The notes under the pieces: generated by a model
The model's input: only the letters and a program-made list of their open reading frames with translations
Databases searched by the model: none
What the model was told of the DNA's origin: nothing
Made by a program: the position numbers and the translations under genes
Shown here: positions 7,030 through 14,881 of the stretch, in pieces
How positions within the stretch are numbered: position 1 is the first letter of the stretch
Layout: each line of letters starts with the position of its first letter
Assembly (NCBI GenBank): GCA_014655195.1
Contig: BNBH01000021.1
Coordinates: 1-64,000 of the forward strand
Direction: 5' to 3'
Length of the DNA stretch: 64,000 nt
From: Streptomyces cellulosae
GTDB taxonomy: Bacteria > Actinomycetota > Actinomycetes > Streptomycetales > Streptomycetaceae

Positions 7030-7473
7030 ATGCTGAACGACTCACGCCCGGCAGTCCACAGTTCTCCCACGCACTGGGTGGCCCTGGCCGGTCGGCGCGA
7101 GCCGCTTGCCTCCGCCCGTGACCACGCTCGTACAGTGCTGGCCGGTGTCGTGACCTGCGTGGACGACGCGGTGCTGGTCGTATCCGAGCTGGTGGGTAAC
7201 GCCGTGCGACACACGACTGCCGGCCCCGACTGTCTGACCATCGAAATCGACGGGGATCAGGTCGTTGTCGCGGTCCACGACCCGGAGCCTGACGACGGTC
7301 GTGTGCACCTGTCGGAGACGGCTGCCGATCCGCTTGCCGAGTCCGGCCGTGGGCTGTGGCTGGTGCAAACACTGGCACGTCGGTGGTACGTGGAGACCAC
7401 CGCCGTCGGCAAGGCGGTCGTTGCCGTCCTGCCGCGCCGCAAAACGGCAGTCAGCCGAGCGGCAGGCTCTTGA
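7030..7473 (+). CDS. Anti-sigma-type ATP-binding protein (RsbW/AbaA-like, Bergerat fold)
   Basis: A 147-residue HATPase_c_2 protein. The N-box ELVGNAVRHT (near residue 55) and the G-box-like ESGRGLWLVQTLA (near 110) define the ATP site. ATG 7030 with GGAAGAG upstream is preferred over longer readings. In Streptomyces these stand-alone ATPases are common beside XRE-DUF5753 and DUF397 genes, as at the abaA locus, and both partners occur at 9693-10801. Possible kinase or partner-binding roles are inferred. Its 3' end overlaps the convergent next gene by 23 bases. Confidence 0.85.
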   Translation: MLNDSRPAVHSSPTHWVALAGRREPLASARDHARTVLAGVVTCVDDAVLVVSELVGNAVRHTTAGPDCLTIEIDGDQVVVAVHDPEPDDGRVHLSETAADPLAESGRGLWLVQTLARRWYVETTAVGKAVVAVLPRRKTAVSRAAGS

Positions 7474-8167
7474 CGACGTCCCACCGATAGGCGCGGTCCT
7501 CGCGTCGCAGCTCCACCAACTGCGCTTCCTGGACGTCCAGATCGACTGGCGCAAGCCCCCGAAGTGGGGTGACGGCCTCGATGACTGGGGCAGCGGGACG
7601 TGGCCGGTTGTTGTAGGCCAGGCTCAGATGCGGGCGGAACAGCGCGGTCGGCTTGCGAGGAGCCAGCCCCAACGGAGCCATGGACTCACTGAGGGCCGCG
7701 TGCAGCGCCAGTACCGGGCCCCAAGGGGCGACCGTCAGGCGTACGGCTCCCCGAGAACCCGCGAGCGGGACCGCCCGCAGGCGGAAGGCCGCCGGGAGAA
7801 GCGGGGCCGCCGCGCTGATGACGTCATCGACACGGCTCAGCGGCAGCGCTGCGGCGGAACCGACGCGTGTGAGCGTGATGTGCAACCCGTCGTCGGGGAC
7901 CGGATCCAGGCCGAGCGGCGCGAGGTGCTGCTGGCAGCGAAGAGCGAGGTCGGCCAGCGCTGGGCTGTCGGGAAAGGTGAGCATCCAGTAGTACGCCCGG
8001 GTCTGTGCCGTCCAGCCGGGCCGGTCCCAGTGATCGACCATGGTCTCCACGGCGTCGAAGGCGGCCTGGTCGTGCGCCGCGATCACCACCGGGTCACTCA
8101 GGTCGGCCGGCGGGTGGGCAGGGAAGGCTGCGGGATCGGCGCTGAGCTGGATCTGCGGCCAAGGCAC
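7451..8167 (-). CDS. 2'-5' RNA ligase/2H phosphoesterase family protein
   Basis: A 238-residue protein with the two H-x-[ST] motifs of the 2H superfamily, HITLTRV (near residue 100) and HLSLAYN (near 190), the catalytic pair acting on 2',3'-cyclic phosphates or 2'-5' bonds. GTG 8167 has AAGGAG nine bases upstream. It lies 19 bases after the TPR regulator gene in the same direction, so the two probably share a transcript. The natural substrate is unknown; family members act on tRNA fragments or small nucleotides. Confidence 0.75.
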   Translation of the reverse strand: MPWPQIQLSADPAAFPAHPPADLSDPVVIAAHDQAAFDAVETMVDHWDRPGWTAQTRAYYWMLTFPDSPALADLALRCQQHLAPLGLDPVPDDGLHITLTRVGSAAALPLSRVDDVISAAAPLLPAAFRLRAVPLAGSRGAVRLTVAPWGPVLALHAALSESMAPLGLAPRKPTALFRPHLSLAYNNRPRPAAPVIEAVTPLRGLAPVDLDVQEAQLVELRREDRAYRWDVVKSLPLG

Positions 8168-8186
8168 CCGGCGAACTCCTTCGTGA

Positions 8187-9509
8187 TCACCCCGCCTCGG
8201 CAGGCGGGAACTGACGGCCCCAGGCGCGGAGCTGTTCGCCATACTCGCGCACCGCCGGCCGGGACCGCCAAGGGGCTGCTCGCTCGTACAGGTCCCGAGA
8301 GCGTTGTCGCACCGAGCTGATCGGCAACGGACTGGCCAGAGTGATGGCCTGTTGCCCGAGGGACATGGCGTGCTCCACGTCGGGTGCTCGCTGTTGAAGC
8401 ACCGCGGTGGCCACGTCCAGGCGGACCAGTGAGCGGCTCCACGCGGAGTCGGACTTCTCGACCATGTCGTCGAGGTCCTCGGCGTCCCGCAGCACGTGCC
8501 CGGTGTCCTGCAGAGCGACACGGGCGGTCAGCGCATTGGCCAGGGTACGGGCCCGCCCATACGGCAAGAAGGAGATGCAGGAGGTCAGGCCGGGGGCCAC
8601 GTCATGCCGGTCGGAGAGCTCCAGCGCCCGCCCGATGGCCCGCTCGGCTTGGTTCCGGTCACCGAGCTTGCCGAGCGCCCGGGCCCGGCCATTGACGAGC
8701 AGCCGGATGGCCTGCGGGTGGTTCGGCGCCCGGTCCACCGCGGCGGTGGCCCGCGCGTCGGCCTCGTCGTAACGGCCTGCATAGTAAGCCGCGAAGGACT
8801 GAGTGCCGCAGGCCCACATCTCGGTGTCGAGATCGCCGATTGCCCGGCTCAGTTCCAGCGCTTCGGTGCAGTACGCCTCAGCCAGGGGGAACGCGCCGGT
8901 GTTCACCGCCATGTAGCCGAGCAGCCCGCCGGCGCGTGCGGTGACCCGGAACAGTTCCCTGCGTGCGGACGGAGGTTGCTGACCGGCGAGCAGGGTGTGC
9001 CCCATGCTGCGCAGGCTCTTCGTCTGTCCCCACAGGCCGTCCGGCCCGTCCTTCTCGTACCGCTCGGTGATTACCTCGATCCGGGAGGCGAGAAAGGACA
9101 GAGTGGTCTGGTCGACGTTGCCGCAGGCCAGCTGGCGGGCTCGGGCGACGATCTCCGCCGGGTCGTCATCGTGGGCGGTCGGGCCGGCCTGGGGAGAAGG
9201 TGGAACGTCCGCAGGTAGTGGCTCTGGGGCGGTTGGCGGAAAAGCCGAAGTTGAAGCGAACAGGTCGCGGGCAGCTCTGCCCAGCAGCTCCTCCAGAATG
9301 CGGCACGTGTCGGGGCGGGGAAGCTGCTTCAGTTCCCCACTCAGCCACCGGTCGAACTGCCGCGAAGAGACCGCGACCGAGGCCAGCCGCGGGTCACCCG
9401 CCTCCTTGGCCAGGCTCCGGGCCGCGCGGGAGAACTGCACCTCGAACGCCGTGTAAGTCGTGAGGTGGCGCTCTTCGAGTAACTGCCGCAGCAGCGTGTT
9501 CCGGGGCAT
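8187..9509 (-). CDS. HTH/TPR-type transcriptional regulator
   Basis: A 440-residue protein. The N-terminal 75 residues (LLRQLLEERHLTTYTAFEVQ ... SSRQFDRWLSGELKQLPRPD) look like a divergent XRE helix-turn-helix of the Streptomyces type. A Pro-rich linker follows, then about 300 helical residues with TPR character (AEAYCTEALELSRAIGDLDT; YDEADARATAAVDRAP). ATG 9509 follows GGAGG. It is divergent from the XRE-DUF5753 gene and co-directional with the RNA ligase gene. Such proteins are often tied to secondary metabolism or small-molecule sensing, but the ligand is unknown. Confidence 0.75.
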   Translation of the reverse strand: MPRNTLLRQLLEERHLTTYTAFEVQFSRAARSLAKEAGDPRLASVAVSSRQFDRWLSGELKQLPRPDTCRILEELLGRAARDLFASTSAFPPTAPEPLPADVPPSPQAGPTAHDDDPAEIVARARQLACGNVDQTTLSFLASRIEVITERYEKDGPDGLWGQTKSLRSMGHTLLAGQQPPSARRELFRVTARAGGLLGYMAVNTGAFPLAEAYCTEALELSRAIGDLDTEMWACGTQSFAAYYAGRYDEADARATAAVDRAPNHPQAIRLLVNGRARALGKLGDRNQAERAIGRALELSDRHDVAPGLTSCISFLPYGRARTLANALTARVALQDTGHVLRDAEDLDDMVEKSDSAWSRSLVRLDVATAVLQQRAPDVEHAMSLGQQAITLASPLPISSVRQRSRDLYERAAPWRSRPAVREYGEQLRAWGRQFPPAEAG

Positions 9510-9692
9510 GGAAGACCTCCCAACACGTCGGCGGAACCAGGGGCTCCTCGGCGAACGGCACGCACGCCGGACCGTGCGGCGTACGGGATGTCCTACGCAA
9601 GAGTGCCGACGCAAAGCGCAACTAGGCAATATGTCTGGCTAAGTTGGCCCGTTCGGGTTGTCCGCCAACGGGTGGATGGACAGACTGCCTCC

Positions 9693-10574
9693 ATGGCACT
9701 GAAGAGGAAGCTGGTCCCTCAGTCGGTCTACCGACGCCAGCTCGCCACACGGCTGCGCGAGTTACGCGAGGCGTCCGGCCTGACCCTCACCGAGGTGTCG
9801 GAGCAGATCGAAGTCAACCAGGGGTCTCTCAGCCGGATCGAGACCGGCGAGCGCGGCACCACTCCGGTTCTGGTCCGGGCTCTCCTCGACTGCTACGCCG
9901 TCACCGACACCGAGCTGCGTGACGACATCCTGGACCTGGTGCGTGCCGACAAGGAACAGCAGAAGCCCTGGTGGCGCAAGTACTCCACGGTTCTCACCCC
10001 GACCCGCTACGACGGTTACCTCGCCTTGGAGGCAGGTGCCGTCGCGCTGGCCAACTACCAGCCCTTGCTCGTTCCCGGCCTGCTTCAGACGGAGGACTAC
10101 GCTCGCGCCGTCATCGCCCAGATGCGTCCTGATCTCGGTGCCGATCAGGTGGACGCTCTGGTCAAGGTACGCATGGAGCGCCAGGAAAGCTGCTTGTCCG
10201 GTGAGCGCCCCGCCGAACTGCGGGCCGTCCTGGACGAAGCAGTCCTCCACCGCGTCATCGGCTCACCCACCGTGATGCGCCAGCAGTTCGCGCGCCTGGT
10301 CCAGGCCGGCGAACAGCCGAACGTCACCATCCAGCTCCTCCCGTTCACCCTCGGCGCCCATCCGGGCCTGTACGGCCCCTTTGTCATCCTCACCTTCCCC
10401 CAGCCCACAGGTCCGCTGGTTTGGCTGGAGAACCCCAACAACTCCGTGTATCTGGAGTCCCAAAGCGACGTCCAGAACTACACGGACACCTTCGACCAGC
10501 TCAGGGCCTCCGCCCTCAGCCCGGCCGAGACCCTTACCCGCCTCATCCGCACTGCCGAGGAGCTCGAACCTTGA
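9693..10574 (+). CDS. XRE-family regulator with DUF5753 (WhiJ-like)
   Basis: A 293-residue protein. The helix-turn-helix (ATRLRELREASGLTLTEVSE ... GSLSRIETGERG) occupies residues about 16-65, and a DUF5753 domain follows (YLALEAGAVALANYQPLLVP, GLLQTEDYARAV, LLPFTLGAHPGLYGPFVIL). It overlaps the DUF397 gene (TTGA), the standard pairing of WhiJ-like regulators in Streptomyces, where the small protein is thought to control the DNA binder. ATG 9693 is the first start in a good coding context. Confidence 0.9.
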   Translation: MALKRKLVPQSVYRRQLATRLRELREASGLTLTEVSEQIEVNQGSLSRIETGERGTTPVLVRALLDCYAVTDTELRDDILDLVRADKEQQKPWWRKYSTVLTPTRYDGYLALEAGAVALANYQPLLVPGLLQTEDYARAVIAQMRPDLGADQVDALVKVRMERQESCLSGERPAELRAVLDEAVLHRVIGSPTVMRQQFARLVQAGEQPNVTIQLLPFTLGAHPGLYGPFVILTFPQPTGPLVWLENPNNSVYLESQSDVQNYTDTFDQLRASALSPAETLTRLIRTAEELEP

Positions 10575-10801
10575 GCACGATTCCACCCCGCCGCCCCCGC
10601 GCCGAGGAACTGCACAACGCGCGCTGGCGCAGGAGCTCCTACAGCGGAGGCGCCAACGACTGCGTCGAGATCGTCGACCTCGGTGCGTACGCGGCAGTAC
10701 GCGATTCCAAGGCACTCGACCTCTCACCTGTGATCCTCAGCCGTTCCGCCCTGGGCAATCTGCTGGACCACTACACCGACGGCGAGGCTTGCATCGGCTG
10801 A
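10571..10801 (+). CDS. DUF397 protein, partner of the XRE-DUF5753 regulator
   Basis: A 76-residue protein with the DUF397 hallmark ARWRRSSYSGGANDCVEIVD and VRDSKALDLSPVILS. The likely start is TTG 10571, whose bases overlap the stop of the regulator gene (TTGA). Proteins of this family are encoded beside WhiJ-like repressors and can act as their antagonists or as parts of toxin-antitoxin-like pairs in differentiation control. The role here is inferred from the neighbour. Confidence 0.9.
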   Translation: MSTIPPRRPRAEELHNARWRRSSYSGGANDCVEIVDLGAYAAVRDSKALDLSPVILSRSALGNLLDHYTDGEACIG

Positions 10802-10856
10802 GGCACTGCCCGAGCCGCACATGCGCCCGTTTCAGCCGCTGACTAGGAGTGCCCGC

Positions 10857-11402
10857 GTGAGCAATCAGGCCGACAAGCCGTTCCTCCAGATCGTGGTCTG
10901 CGGGGCCGGGGTCGCAGCCGACGTCGGCCGGCTGATCACGGCAGCGCAAGAGCGGCACTGGGATGTCGGCGTCGTCGCCACCCCGCAAGGGCTCGGCTTC
11001 CTTGACTCGGAAGCAGTCGAGATCCAGACCGGCCGCCCCATCCGCTCGGCCTGGCGGTCACCGGGGGAGCCGCGTCCGAGCCGAGCTGCGGATGCGATCG
11101 CGGTCGCCCCGGCGACCTTCAACACGGTCAACAAGTGGGCCGCCGGGATCTCGGACAACCTCGCTCTGGGCATCCTGTGCGAGGCGCCCGCCATGGGCGT
11201 TCCGATCGCCATGTTGCCGTACCTGAACTCCGCCCAGGCCGCCCATCCCGCATACCGCCGGAGTCTGGACCTGCTGCGCGAGATGGGTGTCTTGGTCGGC
11301 TCCTACGAGCCTCACCGGCCGAAGGCGGGCGGCGGAGCCGACCGCTACCGCTGGGAGGAAGTGCTGGAGCTGCTTGCCCCGAGGCTGCCCGCGGGGTCGT
11401 GA
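10857..11402 (+). CDS. Flavoprotein of the Dfp/CoaC-like (HFCD) fold
   Basis: A 181-residue protein resembling flavin-binding decarboxylase-like proteins: VVCGAGVAADVGRLI near the start, then AIAVAPATFNTVNKWAAGIS with the PAT/N-K-A-G pattern of HFCD flavoproteins, and PIAMLPYLNSAQAAHPAYRR. GTG 10857 follows AGGAG. It sits downstream of the XRE/DUF397 pair. Homologues make peptide aminovinyl-cysteine groups in RiPPs (EpiD/CypD-like) or act in CoA synthesis, but no evidence ties this one to the peptide at 4.1 kb. Its stop directly abuts the relaxase stop. Confidence 0.75.
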   Translation: MSNQADKPFLQIVVCGAGVAADVGRLITAAQERHWDVGVVATPQGLGFLDSEAVEIQTGRPIRSAWRSPGEPRPSRAADAIAVAPATFNTVNKWAAGISDNLALGILCEAPAMGVPIAMLPYLNSAQAAHPAYRRSLDLLREMGVLVGSYEPHRPKAGGGADRYRWEEVLELLAPRLPAGS

Positions 11403-13118
11403 TCAGCGCCGACGTGTTCGCGGCTGCGGGGGGGAGACGGTGGTTGCCTCGTGGTTCGGAGTGCCGGGTGTCCCATCGGGCCGTGCTGTGCTGTGGGCCT
11501 GTACTGCACGGGCGAGTGCGTTGGGCATCGGCCGTGCGCTCAAGCGTTGAATTCGCCATGCCAACGTCCTTGCGGGGGAGCGGGCGTCATCCAGGGCACG
11601 TAGGTCGGCGGCCTGTCTGAGGAGTCGCTCAGGGTCGTGCCCGAGTGCTTCCGCTTCGGCGAGTGCGGCAGCGAGGGCAGCGATCGAGGGATCTGCCAGG
11701 ATGTGCTCCGAGTGCTCGGGTACGGCCCGACGGATGTGGCGGATGTGCTGGTCCACCGTCGGTTGTGGCGGTCGCCGCCGGATGAGGGCGGTCAGGGGAG
11801 CGGTTGCTGCCTGGTCGTAGGCGGCTTGTAGGTGGAGCAGGGTCTGCTGGGCGGCGGCGACCTGCTGGTCGTGGTGGCGGAGCTGGTGCCAGCGGGTGGC
11901 CGCGATGGTGACGAGGATCGCGGCATCGAGGAGCATCGCCAGCGCCGTACCGTCGCTTGGCGCGGGCTCGCGGAGCATCGCCCGTGTGGCGCTTCGCAGG
12001 GCGCGGGCGTGGTGGTGTTCGGCCTGAATGCGGGAGCGCGTGGCGCGCTCGAAGGCGGAAGCGGCTTCGCGGAGCTGGGCGCGGATGGGTGCGGGGGCGA
12101 GAAGGGGCAGGGCGTCAAGGGCTTCACCGAAGGCGGCGAGGTGGGCCTGGGAGGCTCCGTCGTCGTGACCGCGGAGGTGGTGGGGGATGCGCTCGGTGGC
12201 GGCGATGGCCTGGTGCCAAGGGTTGGGAGAGCGAGGAGAGCGCCTGCTCGGCTGTTTGGTGGGCTGCGGGTCGGTGGCCTCCAGGCGTGCTCGGATCCTG
12301 GGGAGGGACAGGTCCGGGGCGAGTGTGGAGCCGGAGTACCAGATGGGTTCCTTGCCAGCGGTGAGGTTGTCTTCGCTGGCGACCTTGTAGCCGCGCACGT
12401 CGCCGGAAGGGAAGTACACGGCTTCGACCAACACACCTTCGGTGCGGCTGAGCAGGCGGATGAACTCCTCGGTGCTGGTGGAGGCGGCCACGGCAGTGCG
12501 GACGATGGTGCGCAGGCGTTCACGAGCCGACTTGTCCCGGCCTTGGCGGTGTGCCTTTTCCTGCTCGGCGCGAGTGGAGCGTCTGGCGGCGGTGCGGTCT
12601 CCGCGGACGACTTGAAGGAGTCCGTACTCCTTCTCGATGGTGGCGAGTTCGCGGTCGGCGGTGAGGTAGTCGTTCCAGTGGCGTGCGGGGCGGAGGTCGC
12701 CGCGGACCTTGGTGGCGGCGATGTGGATGTGGTCGGGGGCGTGGCGGACGGCGACCCAGCGGCAGCCGTCCGGGTCGTCTTGTGGCGCGATGCCGGTGGC
12801 GGCCACGACGCGGCGGGCTATGTCGGCCCACTCCTCGTCGCTGAGGTGGCGGTCGGTTGTGGCGGCGCGGAGGGAGCAGTGCCAGACGTGCCTCTCGGGT
12901 GCTCGGCCGAGTCGGCGGGCTTGCTTGACGCGTAGGTCGAGGTCAGCCACGAGAAGCTTCTTTGTGGCGGTGAAGTCGTCCGTGCGGCCGGGGTCGGGGG
13001 CGAAGCCGTCCCAGGAAGCGACGAGGTGGGGGTCGGTGTGGTCGTTGGCGTTCTTGGTGTCGAACAGGTAGCGGATCAGGCCGGCCGTGTCCTTTCCGCT
13101 GCTGATCTTGGCGATCAC
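11403..13118 (-). CDS. Relaxase/mobilisation nuclease
   Basis: A 571-residue MobA/VirD2-like relaxase. The N-terminus MIAKISSGKDTAGLIRYLFD supplies the candidate catalytic tyrosine (Tyr17), and the HUH metal site is in RHAPDHIHIAATKV (near residues 125-135), with WHCSLRAA before it. The C-terminal half is helical and Arg/Ala-rich. GTG 13118 overlaps the mobC stop (GTGA). It would nick an oriT and lead a single strand into a recipient. Most Streptomyces mobile elements instead move double-stranded DNA with TraB, so a relaxase is notable. Confidence 0.85.
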   Translation of the reverse strand: MIAKISSGKDTAGLIRYLFDTKNANDHTDPHLVASWDGFAPDPGRTDDFTATKKLLVADLDLRVKQARRLGRAPERHVWHCSLRAATTDRHLSDEEWADIARRVVAATGIAPQDDPDGCRWVAVRHAPDHIHIAATKVRGDLRPARHWNDYLTADRELATIEKEYGLLQVVRGDRTAARRSTRAEQEKAHRQGRDKSARERLRTIVRTAVAASTSTEEFIRLLSRTEGVLVEAVYFPSGDVRGYKVASEDNLTAGKEPIWYSGSTLAPDLSLPRIRARLEATDPQPTKQPSRRSPRSPNPWHQAIAATERIPHHLRGHDDGASQAHLAAFGEALDALPLLAPAPIRAQLREAASAFERATRSRIQAEHHHARALRSATRAMLREPAPSDGTALAMLLDAAILVTIAATRWHQLRHHDQQVAAAQQTLLHLQAAYDQAATAPLTALIRRRPPQPTVDQHIRHIRRAVPEHSEHILADPSIAALAAALAEAEALGHDPERLLRQAADLRALDDARSPARTLAWRIQRLSARPMPNALARAVQAHSTARPDGTPGTPNHEATTVSPPQPRTRRR

Positions 13119-13756
13119 CGGGCGGCCTTGTTGGTGGCGGCCTGGTTCGCAGCTGCGGCGATCTCGCTGATGGCTGCTCGGACCGCGCCGAGGGTGCGTT
13201 CAGCCTGGACGAGGGCGGCGGTGTCCCCAGGGTGTGGATGGCCGCCGGAGTTGAGCTTCCGGGCGATCTGGTTGGCGTTGTTGCCGATCTTGGCGACCTG
13301 CTCGCGCAGGGCGGTCAGCTCGTCGATGTAGTCGTCCAGCGAGGTGCGCTGGCCCGGAAGGGCGAGGTCGCCGTGGATGTGGGCCATGACGACGGCGCCG
13401 ACGTAGTGGGCGCCGGCGATGTTGAGCGACCGGGCCTTGGCGAGGATGGTCCTCTTCTCTTCGACGCTGTAGCGCACGTCGACGCGTTCCTTGCGCTGGG
13501 TGTCTTTGCGCCTGCGGCGGCGGGCGATGCGGTGCAGGGCGGCGGCTTCGGCGGCGCGCGGCAGGACGGCGGGCGTGGCCTGGACGCGTTGTCCCTCCTC
13601 GGGTGCCCCCTGGCTCCCGAGAGTCTCCGCCACCCCCGGGGCGGAACTCCCGTTGGACCGACCCTTGGACGGTCCAACGGCATACCTTGCTGGCTGGGTG
13701 ACGCTTGTGGTCATCCCCCGCTGTCCGGAGGGCAGCTCAGATCGGGTTTCGCGCAT
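13115..13756 (-). CDS. MobC-like relaxosome accessory protein
   Basis: Up to 213 residues from ATG 13756 (AAGGA eight bases upstream). The C-terminal half has the MobC signature LREQVAKIGNNANQIARKLN, and before it a ribbon-helix-helix-like VDVRYSVEEKRTILAKAR. The first 80 residues are low-complexity, so a later start is possible. That would place the inverted repeat at 13651-13679 upstream of the gene. MobC proteins melt DNA at oriT for the relaxase, which is the next gene and overlaps it. Confidence 0.8.
   Translation of the reverse strand: MRETRSELPSGQRGMTTSVTQPARYAVGPSKGRSNGSSAPGVAETLGSQGAPEEGQRVQATPAVLPRAAEAAALHRIARRRRRKDTQRKERVDVRYSVEEKRTILAKARSLNIAGAHYVGAVVMAHIHGDLALPGQRTSLDDYIDELTALREQVAKIGNNANQIARKLNSGGHPHPGDTAALVQAERTLGAVRAAISEIAAAANQAATNKAAR
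13651..13700. other. Candidate oriT
   Basis: A perfect 10-bp inverted repeat (CGTTGGACCG / CGGTCCAACG, 9-base spacer, 13651-13679) is followed by GCATACCTTGC. An inverted repeat with a nick site some bases beyond it, next to mobC and relaxase genes, is the usual oriT layout. The nick position is not determinable here, and the repeat also lies inside the 5' part of the mobC frame. Confidence 0.4.
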
Positions 13757-13867
13757 AGGGGCAGTCCTTACGGGGGGCGGCGGGCGGGAAGTGCCAGGGG
13801 TGGTCGGCTCGGCCCTTGTCCACTCGCTGAGCAGCGCGATGACGGGCGGTACCGACCGGTCAGCGCG

Positions 13868-14677
13868 CTAGGAGACGCGCTCGGGCGTACGGTCGAGTTC
13901 GGCCTGCAGGCGGCGCGTGATCTCGGTGAGGCGGTCTTTACCGACGGGGTGGCCCTGGGCTCGGATCGCCGCTTCGACGTGGCGGCGGGAGATACGTCCT
14001 TGGCGGCCCAGGGGCGCGGCGCGGCCGAGAGCCAAAAGCGTTTCCGTGGAAACGCTGGGCTGTCGGCCCTTGATCCGGTCCTGGGGCTGACGGGCCTCCG
14101 CCACCTCGGCCGGGGGGCCCGCCACCTCCGTGATCTCCTCCGCCACAACTTCACGCCGTGCTTGTGCCGCGTCCTCCGAGGCATCGGCCGTGTCGCTGTC
14201 CGGACTGGGCCGCACCAAGCTCTCGACGTGTATGTGGCGCTGAACGCTGACCGGTTCAGTCGAGTGCCGTCCGGTGGGGTGGCGGCGTATGACGAGATCC
14301 AGGTGGACGGCTCCGGCGAGCGCGAGCGGGGCGATGGCCGACAGGGCGCCGACGGTGACGTCGTCCAGGTGGAGCCCGGCGGCGTCGCTCTCCTGGTTGA
14401 GACGGACTGCGTGCAGGGCGTTCGCCCAGATGCTCGTGATGGTGGCGATGCCGACGAGGGCCCAGACGTAGAGGCGAGAGCGCCAGGGGGCGGCTCGCAG
14501 GATGAGCAGGGCCGCGACGCCGATGGCGATGAACCCGTCGATCACGAGCGGGAAGGCGTACGTCAGCACTCCGCGGATGTGGATGGCCACTGCCATCTGC
14601 CGCAGGGCGTCGTACGAGAGGGCGAAGCCGATCGTGCCGACCAGAGCGACCCCCAGACGGATCGCGGCGGTCATCAT
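13868..14677 (-). CDS. DUF2637 membrane protein of the mobile element
   Basis: About 269 residues. Four hydrophobic segments fill the first 130 residues (LGVALVGTIGFALSYDAL, FPLVIDGFIAIGVAALLILR, YVWALVGIATITSIWANAL, ALSAIAPLALAGAVHLDLVI), the DUF2637 pattern. A charged cytoplasmic tail follows, ending in an HTH-like stretch. The start is uncertain: ATG 14677 lacks a clear ribosome site and a GTG lies 21 bases upstream. DUF2637 proteins are common in actinomycete integrative elements next to replication or transfer genes. Their role (spread or replication anchoring) is not established. Confidence 0.75.
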   Translation of the reverse strand: MMTAAIRLGVALVGTIGFALSYDALRQMAVAIHIRGVLTYAFPLVIDGFIAIGVAALLILRAAPWRSRLYVWALVGIATITSIWANALHAVRLNQESDAAGLHLDDVTVGALSAIAPLALAGAVHLDLVIRRHPTGRHSTEPVSVQRHIHVESLVRPSPDSDTADASEDAAQARREVVAEEITEVAGPPAEVAEARQPQDRIKGRQPSVSTETLLALGRAAPLGRQGRISRRHVEAAIRAQGHPVGKDRLTEITRRLQAELDRTPERVS

Positions 14678-14757
14678 AGGTACTGGACTCGCGGTGGTGC
14701 GCACAGGCAAGCGGGTGCTCCAAGCGGGGAGGGCTGGTGGGCAGAGAGGTGGCGGAC

Positions 14758-14876
14758 CCGTCGCACCCGTCGCACGGCTGGTCAGAGCAGGTACGGGTGA
14801 TCGTCGTGGTACGAGACGACTCGTCGCAGCGACGACACCCGTCACGGGGTTGACCTGCGATGCGACGGGTGCGACG
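14758..14876. repeat. Long inverted repeat with iteron-like tandem copies
   Basis: CGTCGCACCCGTCGCA (14759-14774) is repeated perfectly inverted as TGCGACGGGTGCGACG (14861-14876). The left arm is itself a tandem of ACCCGTCGC. Between them lies a 7-bp dyad TCGTCGC-A-GCGACGA (14821-14835). The block fills the 204-base gap between the DUF2637 and DUF3631 genes. The layout fits a replication origin or recognition site of the element; an mRNA structure is the alternative. Confidence 0.5.
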
Positions 14877-14881
14877 AGTCT

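Noticed and set aside
9618..9640. AGGCAATATGTCTG resembles AGGCAATACGGCTG at about 18632, as if two attachment-site copies
   Set aside because: Only about 14 of 17 positions agree, which is expected by chance for a search over this length, and the left copy lies in a promoter region inside the island.
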